In this document: positions 34,461 to 42,680 of the stretch, piece after piece | How the letters are laid out: every line of letters begins with the position of its first letter | How positions within the stretch are numbered: the stretch's first letter is position 1 | DNA from: Nilaparvata lugens | Taxonomy: Eukaryota > Arthropoda > Insecta > Hemiptera > Delphacidae | Length of the DNA: 64,000 nt | Assembly: GCF_014356525.2 (NCBI RefSeq) | Contig: NC_052505.1 | Location: forward strand, 13,309,098-13,373,097 | Direction of reading: 5' to 3' | The notes under the pieces: model-generated | What the model saw: only the letters and a program-made list of their open reading frames with translations | Databases searched by the model: none | What the model was told of the DNA's origin: nothing | Program-made: the position numbers and the translations under genes

Positions 34461-34956
34461 ATGAAAATGTCATCTACTAGCACTACTGATTCGACCAAGA
34501 ACGTTGCTATGGATCAGCCAATGGTAAGTTTAATCAATAACTACTGAAACTATTTACATAAACTAACTTAATAATATAACTCTTTCTCAACTTAAATTAG
34601 TAGTAAATATCTAATGCTATAACAATTACAAAATTTATTTCATATTTCAAATATATACACAAAAACTTGTTTCAGATTTAAATGTGTTAAAGTTCTAATT
34701 AGAAATTGAAAATATGAAGGAAGTTTGTATTGGAATATTGATTGATAAATTTCATGATTCATCAAATAAAGTTAAATATGATATGAGATATATTAACTTC
34801 TTAACAGAATGAAGTTCATCAGGTAAGCTAGTTACCAATCATTTAGTACATGATCTACTATAAATTATCTTTAATTAATTTCAGGTAACATACTCGAGTG
34901 TAGCAGCTACACCGAAGAGTTTGAGTACAGTTGAATTTATTAACAGAAAAAGATAG
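34461..34956 (+). CDS. Possible two-exon 44-residue gene
   Basis: Exon 1 (34461-34523) starts at the first ATG after the TATA/initiator and ends CCAATG before donor GTAAGT. Exon 2 (34885-34956) follows acceptor TTAATTTCAG, stays in frame, and ends at TAG. The product is Ser/Thr-rich at the start (SSTSTTDSTK) and basic at the end (INRKR). Unspliced, the frame stops after 28 codons. A 33-codon frame at about 34713 lies inside the intron. Introns are uncommon in Polinton genes, so this is notable, but the call rests only on splice-site quality and frame. Confidence 0.4.
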
Positions 34957-35164
34957 TTACAACTACATAAACAATTATATCAAAATTTCTCGATTTAACT
35001 TAACCTCTGTGTTGATATGTCACATCTGTTTCATACATAAGATATAATCAATATTTGTATAAAAATTTCTCAATTTGAAATAAAGCGAGTTTAAATTTAA
35101 TATGTAGATTATTCACTCACCTTTCAATTAATGATAGAGTTGATTACTGCTACAGTCCTGCTAG

Positions 35165-35190
35165 TGATGATGATGATGATGATGATGTTA
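35165..35190. repeat. (GAT)n microsatellite
   Basis: About eight GAT/ATG triplets in the central region; not within a called gene. Confidence 0.9.
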
Positions 35191-35318
35191 ACACTTTAAA
35201 GTAGTTGCTTCCTTCTTGAAGAATCACTAAGGAGTGAAGATTTTCCTGATCTGAACTTATATTTATACTTTTTCGTATTGAACAGTAAAAGCAAAAAGTC
35301 TGCTAACAACGTTTCACA

Positions 35319-35415
35319 TACATGTTTGAACATGTATAAGAAGACGATGACTGGTTAAGCAACAATGCGTATACTGAATAATGAATCAGTACTTCACTTG
35401 CATGTTCAAACATGT
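35319..35415. promoter_or_regulatory. Pair of inverted CATGTT..AACATG palindromes
   Basis: TACATGTTTGAACATGTA at 35319-35336 and CATGTTCAAACATG at 35401-35414 are imperfect palindromes that are also reverse complements of each other, 64 bp apart. They lie 115-210 bp upstream of the 35530 gene. A related half (GAACATGTTT) occurs at 41008-41017, upstream of another gene. The shape fits a dimeric regulator's operator; the identity of the regulator is unknown. Confidence 0.45.
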
Positions 35416-35462
35416 GTGTGAGATCAATAGTTAGTTCTTACTCTGCTATTTAGTAAAGACTG

Positions 35463-35496
35463 TATATTTAAATTTAACAAACTTACATTTACCAGT
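35463..35496 (+). promoter_or_regulatory. Core promoter of the membrane-protein gene
   Basis: TATATTTAAA at 35463 and a CCAGTC initiator with its A at 35494, 31 bases apart, 36 bases before the ATG at 35530. Confidence 0.5.
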
Positions 35497-35529
35497 CTTA
35501 GTTAGAGCTTTGAGTAGTTCAGACACAAA

Positions 35530-36084
35530 ATGTTATTACAAAATGAATCTGATGAGTGTGAAAATAATAGCATGTCTAAAACCAAAATTTCATATTCAAT
35601 CAATTTATTAAAAATGATTTGTATTTTCACTGTAATGTTATATTGGTTTGCAATAATTATTCTATTATATGCAAATTATAATAAAGTCTGTAGGTGTGAC
35701 TTGGCTTCATCAAATTTTACAAATATACTTCAGTTCAATATATCGCTTCAAACAAATAATAGCAATAGAATGCAAGATAGCGACAATATTGAATCAGATG
35801 AATTTTCTAAACACTTGCTAGATATGGAAAAAACAAAGACTAGTACTTTATTTTATTTAAAATCTTGTATTATTTCAGCGATAGGTATCAAGAAAATATC
35901 TAAATCATTTGAAAATGAGCTTAATGACTGGTATTCTTCATTGATTGATCCCTATCGAAATATATGTAACTTTTATAATAATTATAATGTAATCAACAAT
36001 TGTGTAAACCCACAATTTGATGTTATTGATGTTAATATTGATCTACTTTTAAACAAAACGAAACAGTTTTGTATTACAGATTGA
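35530..36084 (+). CDS. Single-pass membrane protein, unknown
   Basis: 184 residues. A hydrophilic N-terminus of about 25 residues precedes one strong membrane segment (about 27-48, rich in I/L/V/F/Y). A Cys pair (CRC) follows, then NFT and NIS/NNS N-glycosylation sequons. The rest is Asn/Ser-rich with a few further cysteines. This suggests a type II or signal-anchored protein with its C-terminal part outside the cytosol. No family is recognised. It heads the rightward arm, 102 bp before the PLA2-domain gene. It could be an envelope or host-membrane protein, but that is inference only. Confidence 0.65.
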   Translation: MLLQNESDECENNSMSKTKISYSINLLKMICIFTVMLYWFAIIILLYANYNKVCRCDLASSNFTNILQFNISLQTNNSNRMQDSDNIESDEFSKHLLDMEKTKTSTLFYLKSCIISAIGIKKISKSFENELNDWYSSLIDPYRNICNFYNNYNVINNCVNPQFDVIDVNIDLLLNKTKQFCITD

Positions 36085-36186
36085 AAGATGACTAGCAGAT
36101 GTTATGAATGTCATTCTTTCAAGTTAGGTAGTTGAATGTAAGTTTCTAGTTTTGATTAGTGTAACAGTGACTGTCTAAGCGATAGT

Positions 36187-36912
36187 ATGGTTAAAGTTGG
36201 ATGTAAAGGAAAGGTTAGTTCGCATAGTCATATCAAGTCTAAAAAATTCAAAAAAAGTGGTATTATTGGTAGTGGATTATTATCTAAACTCGGTAGTATT
36301 GCATCTAGCGTAATTAATAAAGGGATCGATATTTTACCAGTTGAAATTCATCCATTTTCATACCAGTATTGTGGCCCTGGCACCAAGTTGGAAAAGCGAT
36401 TAGCAAGAGGTGACCCGGGAATAAATTCATTGGACAGAGCGTGTAAGATACATGACATAGCCTACAGTCAGTTCAGCGATAACGAAACACGTTCGAAAGC
36501 TGATGGTATATTAGCTGATAAAGCTTGGGAAATTTTTAAAGATTCAAGTACACCACTTCCTGAGAAAGCATTGAGTTATTTGGTAAATCTTGCAATGAAG
36601 ACTAAGAAAGCTATTGGTTCTGGTATTCATCGTATAGGTAGGAGAGGTAGAAAAAGAAAAAGTGAAAGGTATTCAGTGAGAAAACCATCCACCATGAAAA
36701 GTGATTTAATTCGTAAAGAGACTATTAAGCAACTCAAAACACATGTAAAAGGAAGAGGATATTATTTAAAGCCATATCCGCAGTATTATGGAGGAGGTAG
36801 GTTATTGAACACAGCAAGAACACATATTCCATTCGGTGCAATCGGACTAGTAGGAAAGAAAAAGAAAAGGAGAAAAGTTAAAAGGAAACGTATTAGAAAA
36901 ACACGAAAATGA
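36187..36912 (+). CDS. PLA2-domain basic virion protein
   Basis: 241 residues. After a basic, Gly/Ser-rich start comes a parvovirus VP1-type phospholipase A2 domain at about 52-105. The Ca-binding loop is YCGPGT (61-66) and the catalytic pair is H89-D90 in CKIHDIAY. The rest is very basic, with RRGRKRK near 152 and a Lys/Arg-rich terminus consistent with nuclear targeting or DNA binding. In parvoviruses and adintoviruses this domain is thought to help the particle pass internal membranes. The active-site residues are present. The stop codon overlaps the start of the protease gene by 4 bases (ATGA), pointing to coupled expression. Confidence 0.85.
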   Translation: MVKVGCKGKVSSHSHIKSKKFKKSGIIGSGLLSKLGSIASSVINKGIDILPVEIHPFSYQYCGPGTKLEKRLARGDPGINSLDRACKIHDIAYSQFSDNETRSKADGILADKAWEIFKDSSTPLPEKALSYLVNLAMKTKKAIGSGIHRIGRRGRKRKSERYSVRKPSTMKSDLIRKETIKQLKTHVKGRGYYLKPYPQYYGGGRLLNTARTHIPFGAIGLVGKKKKRRKVKRKRIRKTRK

Positions 36913-37280
36913 ATTATTTAAAGTTAGATAAAGCATTATCAAACTTTGATTTGCTAATTTTAGCTAAACTATTAAAAATACCATTACGCGGTGTTTATAT
37001 GTTGAACAAGCTACCGGATAGAGTACTTACTAATGAAATGATAATAGTAAATTTGGATAGAGATAGTGGAGTTGGATCACATTGGGTAGCCTATCATAAA
37101 ATAGCTGATAATGTTTACTATTTTGATCCTATAGGGAATTTACAGCCTCCGAAAATGTTAGTAGATTACTGGTGTAAACAAAAGAATATTAATATCTATT
37201 ATAATATCGATCAGGTACAATCACATACTTCGAATATATGCGGACATCTATGTCTCTTGTTTCTTTGTAATCAGTTATAA
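36909..37280 (+). CDS. Adenovirus-type (Ulp1-like) maturation cysteine protease
   Basis: 123 residues. Catalytic His58 lies in GSHWVAYH, acidic Asp73 in YYFDPIG, Gln104 forms the oxyanion-hole position, and the nucleophile Cys111 is in SNICGHLC. The Gln-to-Cys spacing of seven matches the adenovirus protease. It is short compared with viral relatives, but all active residues are present. It would cleave capsid or scaffold precursors during assembly. It overlaps the upstream gene by 4 bases and is followed 30 bases later by the penton-type gene. Confidence 0.88.
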   Translation: MNYLKLDKALSNFDLLILAKLLKIPLRGVYMLNKLPDRVLTNEMIIVNLDRDSGVGSHWVAYHKIADNVYYFDPIGNLQPPKMLVDYWCKQKNINIYYNIDQVQSHTSNICGHLCLLFLCNQL

Positions 37281-37310
37281 GTGTTGAATGCTGAGAGAAG
37301 GATCTATAAA

Positions 37311-38003
37311 ATGGTTGTTATAACATTATCATCAGATACGAGTGAGCTTTATGAAACTTTACCAGAAGTACTAGAACTTTCAAGCGAAACTGAATGGGAG
37401 ATAGGCTTAATAAATTTGTGGACTTTCAACTCAATACCTAATGTAGAGAAAGGAAAGAATTCTAGTTTCAAATTCGGTGATAATCTAGTGAAACTGGAAA
37501 CAGGATCATATGAGATTGATACGATTATAGAAGCATTAAAAGAAAAATTAAACATAAGCGATGAATCTAATGATTTAAAAATTATAGGTAATAACAATAC
37601 ATTAAAAACAGAAATATATTCGAGTAAAGCAATTGATTTAAGCCAGCAAGATTCTATTGCACCGATATTAGGTTTTGATAGAGAAATTTTAGTGCCGAAT
37701 GTTTGGCATTACTCGAAAAATCAAGTATCAATATCAAATATTTCCTCAATTATAGTTTCATGTAATCTAGTGTGTAGTACATATGCTAACGGGAAAGAAA
37801 CACATAGTTTATATGAATTCCTACCAAAGGTGCCACCAGGTTATCTGATCAATGAAACACCGAATCCGATAATTTATGTAAGCTTATGTACACATAAATT
37901 TCAAACCATTAGCGTAAAGATCACTGACCAGAACGGTAGTTTATTAGATTTTAGAGGTGATAGAATAACAGTGAGATTACATATACGTAAAAAACAGTAT
38001 TAA
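37311..38003 (+). CDS. Minor capsid (penton-type) protein
   Basis: 230 residues from ATG 37311; an in-frame GTG at 37281 is not needed. The sequence follows the Polinton minor capsid pattern: an early 'WEIGLINLWTFNSIPN' strand, a GSYEIDTIIEAL segment, a NNNTLKTEIYS strand, a LGFDREIL loop, and a C-terminal end with DFRGDRITVRLHI. This family is predicted to have a single jelly-roll fold and to fill capsid vertices. It lies between the protease and major capsid genes, one base from the next gene. Identification is from remembered family patterns rather than a search. Confidence 0.75.
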   Translation: MVVITLSSDTSELYETLPEVLELSSETEWEIGLINLWTFNSIPNVEKGKNSSFKFGDNLVKLETGSYEIDTIIEALKEKLNISDESNDLKIIGNNNTLKTEIYSSKAIDLSQQDSIAPILGFDREILVPNVWHYSKNQVSISNISSIIVSCNLVCSTYANGKETHSLYEFLPKVPPGYLINETPNPIIYVSLCTHKFQTISVKITDQNGSLLDFRGDRITVRLHIRKKQY

Positions 38004-38004
38004 C

Positions 38005-38262
38005 ATGGGCTTTATTGTTTACAATTCGCAAGCATATTCTAAATATAGACCTGTAAATCAGACTGGATTGAAAAGACAAAATATGAAACCGATTAAATGG
38101 AATGTACCTAAAAAGAGGAAAAAGTTAATGTATAGGTACAATGGTGGAGACTTGATTAGTAAGAGTTCATACTCTGTGCCGTTAACATCGAAAAACGCAC
38201 GCATTTTAGAGAGATTAGGATTTCGTGTTAATTATAATTTTGTCAATGGCAGCAATAAGTGA
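38005..38262 (+). CDS. Small basic protein between the capsid genes
   Basis: 85 residues, very basic in the middle (WNVPKKRKKLMYR). Its C-terminal segment (VPLTSKNARILERLGF) is of a type seen next to capsid genes in other Polintons. It starts one base after the penton stop and overlaps the major capsid ATG by 17 bases. A virion DNA-binding role is possible; not assignable from sequence. Confidence 0.6.
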   Translation: MGFIVYNSQAYSKYRPVNQTGLKRQNMKPIKWNVPKKRKKLMYRYNGGDLISKSSYSVPLTSKNARILERLGFRVNYNFVNGSNK

Positions 38263-39481
38263 GATACTAGATGTAGAAAGTGATGTACACTACTATAATG
38301 ATATTATAAATTTTGAGTATCATACACATGGACCGTATGCAAATCAAAAACTTGAACGCTCAGATGAGGTGAGAATTCCTATAAATTCTATGGATCACTA
38401 CTGTCTTCCATGTCGTTCGTTTCTGTTAATTGAAGGTCAAGTTGATTGTAGAAGGGATGTGAAAGATGATAAGTCAGATGTAGTGACTGAGACGACAGCA
38501 ACATATAAATTAATAAGTAATGCAATGAGTTATTTGTTTGATGAAATCAGATATGAGCTTGCAGGTACATCTATAGCTAAATCAAGATTGGTTGGTATAA
38601 CTTCAACAATAAAAGCATTATTGTTGAAAAATTCATTTGATAAGAATATTTTCCATTTAGCAGGATTTGATCATGATGGGTATACATTAACTGATAATAA
38701 ATTCAGCTTTTGTATACCACTAAAACTAATTCTTCCATTTTTTGAAGATTTCAAACATGTAATATTGAATTTGAAACAAGAACTTGTACTACTTAGATCA
38801 TCATCAGATATAAATTGTATTGAATCAGCAAATGGAAAGAAAGTTTCAATAACTTTGACTAAGCTAGTATGGAAGATGCCATATATTGAACTAGAAAATC
38901 ATAGAAGACTAAAATTTTTGAAAATACTTGATGCAGATAGACCATTAAAATTAGCTTTCAGGAAATGGGAAATTCATGAATATCCAGTTCTCCCATTATC
39001 AAAAGAACACAGCTGGACGATACGAACCACTTCTATAGCTGACATTCCAAAATATGTGATTTTAGCATTTCAAACAAATAGGAAATTAATAATGAAAGCT
39101 AATATGGCGAAATTTGATTTTTGTCATCTTCATAATGTTAAACTTTATTTGAACTCTCAGTATTATCCCTATGATCATTTTTTGGGTAGTAAAGAGTTAA
39201 TGTATAAAACATTTCTAGATTTTGCAGTATCGTACTATAATTTACCGGTAAATGCTGAATATGGAAATGCAGTTGATTTTAATACGTTTAAGAGTGAAAC
39301 ACCAATTTTTGTAATAGATTGTTCACATCAATCAGATCACTTGAAGGTATCGACTGATGTTAGAGTAGAAATTGAATTTGAAAAGGCTGTACCAAATTTG
39401 ACAACAGCATATTGTATTCTTGTAAGTGATACATTAATAGAATATAAACCGCTAACATCGCTTGTAAGAGAAGTGCAATAG
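38246..39481 (+). CDS. Major capsid protein (double jelly roll)
   Basis: 411 residues from ATG 38246. It carries the arthropod Polinton major capsid signature: a GPYANQKLERSDEVRIPI N-terminal strand, an LNDI-type 'SNAMSYLFDEIRYEL' segment, a KWEIHEYPVLPLSKEHSW block at about 250-270, and an FAFQT-like 'VILAFQTNRK' strand. The family folds as two jelly rolls and forms the icosahedral shell. No internal stop or frameshift. The start within the preceding gene implies tight coupling. Identification rests on remembered family patterns and position among the capsid genes. Confidence 0.82.
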   Translation: MAAISEILDVESDVHYYNDIINFEYHTHGPYANQKLERSDEVRIPINSMDHYCLPCRSFLLIEGQVDCRRDVKDDKSDVVTETTATYKLISNAMSYLFDEIRYELAGTSIAKSRLVGITSTIKALLLKNSFDKNIFHLAGFDHDGYTLTDNKFSFCIPLKLILPFFEDFKHVILNLKQELVLLRSSSDINCIESANGKKVSITLTKLVWKMPYIELENHRRLKFLKILDADRPLKLAFRKWEIHEYPVLPLSKEHSWTIRTTSIADIPKYVILAFQTNRKLIMKANMAKFDFCHLHNVKLYLNSQYYPYDHFLGSKELMYKTFLDFAVSYYNLPVNAEYGNAVDFNTFKSETPIFVIDCSHQSDHLKVSTDVRVEIEFEKAVPNLTTAYCILVSDTLIEYKPLTSLVREVQ

Positions 39482-39645
39482 GTTTCTAATAGTATGTATA
39501 GGTTTGTCAACTTCGCAACAGAGTGCGCGTAAATCAGTAAATAAGTTTAAGTTTGAAGGTTAGTAAGTAGTTGCTCGCGAGACGTGGTGATACACACACC
39601 ATTGATTCATCGTCAACAGCATTATTCTTGAGGCTACTGCAGAAG
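39482..39645. other. Intergenic gap after the capsid gene
   Basis: 164 bp containing a TCAGTA at about 39535 that could serve as initiator for the next gene. A TATA-like GTATGTATA lies about 40 bases before it; weak. Confidence 0.35.
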
Positions 39646-40650
39646 ATGGAAGAACTAGTTAAGATCAAGGAGGAAGAAGAGGGTGATATTTATGATAGAC
39701 TTTCAGCTTACTATACCGGTACTAATAGTTCATTTAATGAGATGCATCATTCTAAACCAGTTTCTAAACAAGAACGACAAACATATTCTCGTGCTGTTCA
39801 GTGTAATTTAGATAGTGAAGACACTTCGCAAACAGAGACGGAAAGCGAATTGATTGAAGAAGATGAGGTGCTTAATAATGAAGCTGAAAAGGAGAATGCA
39901 GTATTGAAAGAAACAGGTGAGTCAGATATTTCAACTTTCTGTGTGGTCGAATTTCATGGATTTAAAAATTATTCGGATAATTCATTTATTCTAAAAGAAT
40001 TTGCGCTTATTGATACACGTCAAACATATGTTTTATATCATTTCAAACCACCATTTCCTAAATCAGAACTTCCATGGAAATCATATCGTGATGTATCTTG
40101 GCTGGAATTTTATCATCATAAGATAAAATGGGAGATGGGAGATACTGAATACTCAGATAATATTATCAAAAGTTGTCTACAAAACTATCAAAAAGTTTAT
40201 ACTAAGGGTAGAGAGAAGATGGAATTTTTAAAGAAATTTCATGCTAATGTTGAAATGATACCAGATAATTTTGAAAGACCGGATTATAAAAAATTTGAAA
40301 GTAGTTGGTGTAATGAGATTTGTAAAATACATAGATCGGTTGGTAATGGGCGTTGTGCGCTTTTCAGCGCTAATCATTATCTTTCAGAATTGCTAATAAA
40401 GTCAGAAGTAATGTGTAAACAACATGTGGATTATATGTGTGAGAGCGAGAGGATGAGATCTATGAAAAGTTGTCCTTTTTATAATAGTGAGAAAAAAAGA
40501 AAGTATGCAAGACAGGGTTTTTTCTACAATGGTAGTAAAGTAATTTGTGTTTATTGTGGATATGAACTGTTTATGCATAGAGCTAGAATATGTAATCTTA
40601 ATAGCGGTATAAATTCAGTAAATTTTTCAGTCTTGGTTCCGCTGGTATAA
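39646..40650 (+). CDS. Accessory protein ending in a BIR-like zinc module
   Basis: 334 residues from ATG 39646; the frame extends further only through a TTG. Residues 1-90 are acidic and disordered-looking. Residues about 95-250 match a protein type that I recall as widespread, unnamed, in insect genomes: CVVEFHGF..SFILKEFALI, HFKPPFP, SWLEF, then CKIH and RCAL cysteines and a histidine. Residues 268-318 look like an inhibitor-of-apoptosis BIR repeat: ERMRSM, YARQGFFYNGSKVICVYCGYEL, with C301, C304, H311 and C316. The C-to-H spacing of six residues is far below the usual sixteen, so the module is shortened. A TATA for the next gene overlaps this stop. An anti-apoptotic or exonuclease-like role is speculation. 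Confidence 0.6.
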   Translation: MEELVKIKEEEEGDIYDRLSAYYTGTNSSFNEMHHSKPVSKQERQTYSRAVQCNLDSEDTSQTETESELIEEDEVLNNEAEKENAVLKETGESDISTFCVVEFHGFKNYSDNSFILKEFALIDTRQTYVLYHFKPPFPKSELPWKSYRDVSWLEFYHHKIKWEMGDTEYSDNIIKSCLQNYQKVYTKGREKMEFLKKFHANVEMIPDNFERPDYKKFESSWCNEICKIHRSVGNGRCALFSANHYLSELLIKSEVMCKQHVDYMCESERMRSMKSCPFYNSEKKRKYARQGFFYNGSKVICVYCGYELFMHRARICNLNSGINSVNFSVLVPLV

Positions 40651-40681
40651 ATAGAGCTGAAAATGATAGGATGATTCAGTG
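40646..40681 (+). promoter_or_regulatory. TATA/initiator pair overlapping the upstream stop codon
   Basis: TATAAATAG starts at 40646 inside the last codons of the BIR-like gene. A TCAGTG initiator has its A at 40678, 32 bases later. The ATG of the following gene is at 40703. Confidence 0.7.
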
Positions 40682-40702
40682 TGCTATTGAACATCGGTCA
40701 GG

Positions 40703-40999
40703 ATGAATCCGGCAAATTGGTTAGCAGCTGAAGATAATTTAGAAAGTAAACTTCGCGAACATTTAGATTGGTTTGATGTATGTGAAAATTCAATCAGTAA
40801 AGCTAAAAAAGAAAATCGAGATACAACGTTATTAGTGGAATTACTATCAGTTTTTTTATCAACAGTAAATATTAATGACATTAACGAGTATTTATGTTAT
40901 TATAGACCGTTTAAATTAAATGTGAATAAACTATTAAAATTAGAAAATGCAGTATTAAATAATATTACGTCATCTATAAACAATGATGAAGTTCATTGA
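40703..40999 (+). CDS. Small helical protein, unknown
   Basis: 98 residues, rich in Leu, Asn, Glu and Lys and apparently all-helical, with an early WLAAEDNLESKLREHLDWF segment. No family is recognised. It has its own TATA/initiator promoter, which supports it being real. Confidence 0.55.
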   Translation: MNPANWLAAEDNLESKLREHLDWFDVCENSISKAKKENRDTTLLVELLSVFLSTVNINDINEYLCYYRPFKLNVNKLLKLENAVLNNITSSINNDEVH

Positions 41000-41135
41000 C
41001 TGTTCATGAACATGTTTGTGCAGGTCTTCGTAGTGTACGTAGTGGGGGAAGAGTATTGAGGGAATGAAGTCAGTAACTTGAAATTGTTATTCATTCTAGA
41101 TTCAACATTGTACGTGTGTGAACGTGTTTTCAATC

Positions 41136-41471
41136 ATGCAGGACAATCTATCTTTTGATTTGACAAAATTCAACCAAACATCATACGAGGATATTCCAAT
41201 TGTTCAAATATATGATTTGAAACCTGATTTCAAATATCCGATACAAAAAGCGAGATTAGCACGAACAAAGTGTGGAGTTAGAATTGTAATGAGACTATAT
41301 GAAATTAACAAGAAGAGCGGCGCGTATTCGTTTTATGATGTTTATCTACCTGAGAAGTATTTATCAACATTGAATGCAGCAACTTTGGATGATTTTAACA
41401 GTAGAAAGTATGTAATGAAATGTGAACATAGAGAGGATAAACCATCTTTAATTCACTTGGAAATGCAATAG
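41136..41471 (+). CDS. Small OB-fold-like protein, possible ssDNA-binding
   Basis: 111 residues from ATG 41136; a GTG start 18 bases upstream is less likely. The pattern IVQIYDLKPDFKYPIQKARLARTKCGVRIVMRLYE followed by VYLPEKYLSTL resembles small OB-like proteins common in arthropod Polintons, where single-strand DNA binding during replication has been suggested. That resemblance is from memory. No enzyme motif. A CATGTT-type half palindrome lies about 120 bases upstream. Confidence 0.55.
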   Translation: MQDNLSFDLTKFNQTSYEDIPIVQIYDLKPDFKYPIQKARLARTKCGVRIVMRLYEINKKSGAYSFYDVYLPEKYLSTLNAATLDDFNSRKYVMKCEHREDKPSLIHLEMQ

Positions 41472-41528
41472 TAAGAACTCAAAACTAACTTAAACTGGAT
41501 TGATTTATTTTACTTAGAATTGATCAAA

Positions 41529-41819
41529 CTCAGTGATGTAGGTCTGTCTCATAGTTAAATGTTAACAATTGATATTTCTATATTAGTCTAGATATTTAGT
41601 AAATATTTAGTCTACTATAGATAATCTATCAATATTTAGCTAGAGATGGAGATGAAGCACTTTAAAACTTCAACGCCTGCGCTTTTTACTGCATGGATAA
41701 AGTGAATATTCGAATTTAATTATATACTATCAAATTATATTCATATTCATTTTTATCCTACAGTCAGGTGGAAAGAAAAGCATATATAAAAGAAAGTAAG
41801 CTGTATTTTACTCAGTCTT
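41529..41819 (+). repeat. Duplicated promoter cassette, copy 1
   Basis: 291 bp repeated at 41954-42244 with a constant offset of 425 and almost no differences. It includes TATATAAAAG at 41783 and a CTCAGTC initiator with its A at 41814. What follows encodes only a 15-codon frame (ATG near 41859), so its gene has been lost or was never captured. Confidence 0.9.
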
Positions 41820-41953
41820 TACTCAAAAAAAAAATAACCGATCTAACAACTACATCAATGATAGTAAAACGATTGTATGTAGTAACAGAAGCAACAAAGA
41901 TTTAATAAGTAGAGCTAAATGCTGCTGCTGCTGCTCTCTAATTTCTGATCTAA

Positions 41954-42244
41954 CTCAGTGATGTAGGTCTGTCTCATAGTTAAATGTTAACAATTGATAT
42001 TTCTATATTAGTCTAGATATTTAGTAAATATTTAGTCTACTATAGATAATCTATCAATATTTAGCTAGAGATGGAGATGAAGCACTTTAAAACTTCAACG
42101 CCTGCGCTTTTTACTGCATGGATAAAGTGAATATTCGAATTTAATTATATACTATCAAATTATATTCATATTCATTTTTATCCTACAGTCAGGTGGAAAG
42201 AAAAGCATATATAAAAGAAAGTAAGCTGTATTTTACTCAGTCTT
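41954..42244 (+). promoter_or_regulatory. Duplicated promoter cassette, copy 2 (active position)
   Basis: The second copy. TATATAAAAG is at 42208 and a CTCAGTC initiator has its A at 42239, about 65 bases before the ATG of the terminal rightward gene. It probably drives that gene. Confidence 0.75.
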
Positions 42245-42303
42245 TGCTGAGTTCAGCCAGTGTTAACTACAAAAGGTGTTAGTGCATACATAACCTATAA
42301 ATT

Positions 42304-42663
42304 ATGAGTCAATGCTTTAGTTATTCAAAGTTCAAAAAGCTATCAAGGCTTCTAATGGGTATAACATTTGATGAATTTAATGAACTGGCAAATAGTGTAA
42401 GATATTCAAAGTACTGTTTAGATAATGACACTGACAGTAAGGAGGTTAAGCATAACAATCAAAATTCAAACAATGTAAATACAAACAATTCAAGATTCTC
42501 TATATTATCCGAAATATATGATTTACTAGATATTGTGATTGATGGTTATGGTCATTTCCATTATGGCTGTAGCTGTGAATGTCCAGTTATGACAATAACT
42601 GATGTTAATGAGCTCTGGGAAGCATTATTCGATCTAGCTGAGCGTAAGTGTATGAAAAAGTAA
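42304..42663 (+). CDS. Terminal rightward gene, unknown small protein
   Basis: 119 residues from ATG. Its GITFDEFNELA segment resembles the GLTFEEYLTFI and GWTNMEYLTFV segments of the paralogous pair on the leftward arm. It has a Cys cluster (CSCECP) and an Asn-rich middle. The common ancestry suggestion is weak but specific. It has a strong upstream promoter and ends 17 bases before the right TIR, so its transcript must end in or beyond the TIR. Confidence 0.6.
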   Translation: MSQCFSYSKFKKLSRLLMGITFDEFNELANSVRYSKYCLDNDTDSKEVKHNNQNSNNVNTNNSRFSILSEIYDLLDIVIDGYGHFHYGCSCECPVMTITDVNELWEALFDLAERKCMKK

Positions 42664-42680
42664 AAACATTAAGCTTAAAG

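Noticed and set aside
37281..37310. GTG-started N-terminal extension of the penton-type protein
   Set aside because: The ATG at 37311 begins the conserved strand pattern and avoids a non-ATG start.
38225..38245. GTG-started N-terminal extension of the major capsid protein
   Set aside because: The ATG at 38246 starts directly before the conserved region; the extension is overlap with the previous gene in another frame.
40684..40881. Minus-strand 65-codon frame
   Set aside because: Antisense shadow of the 98-aa gene, which has its own promoter.
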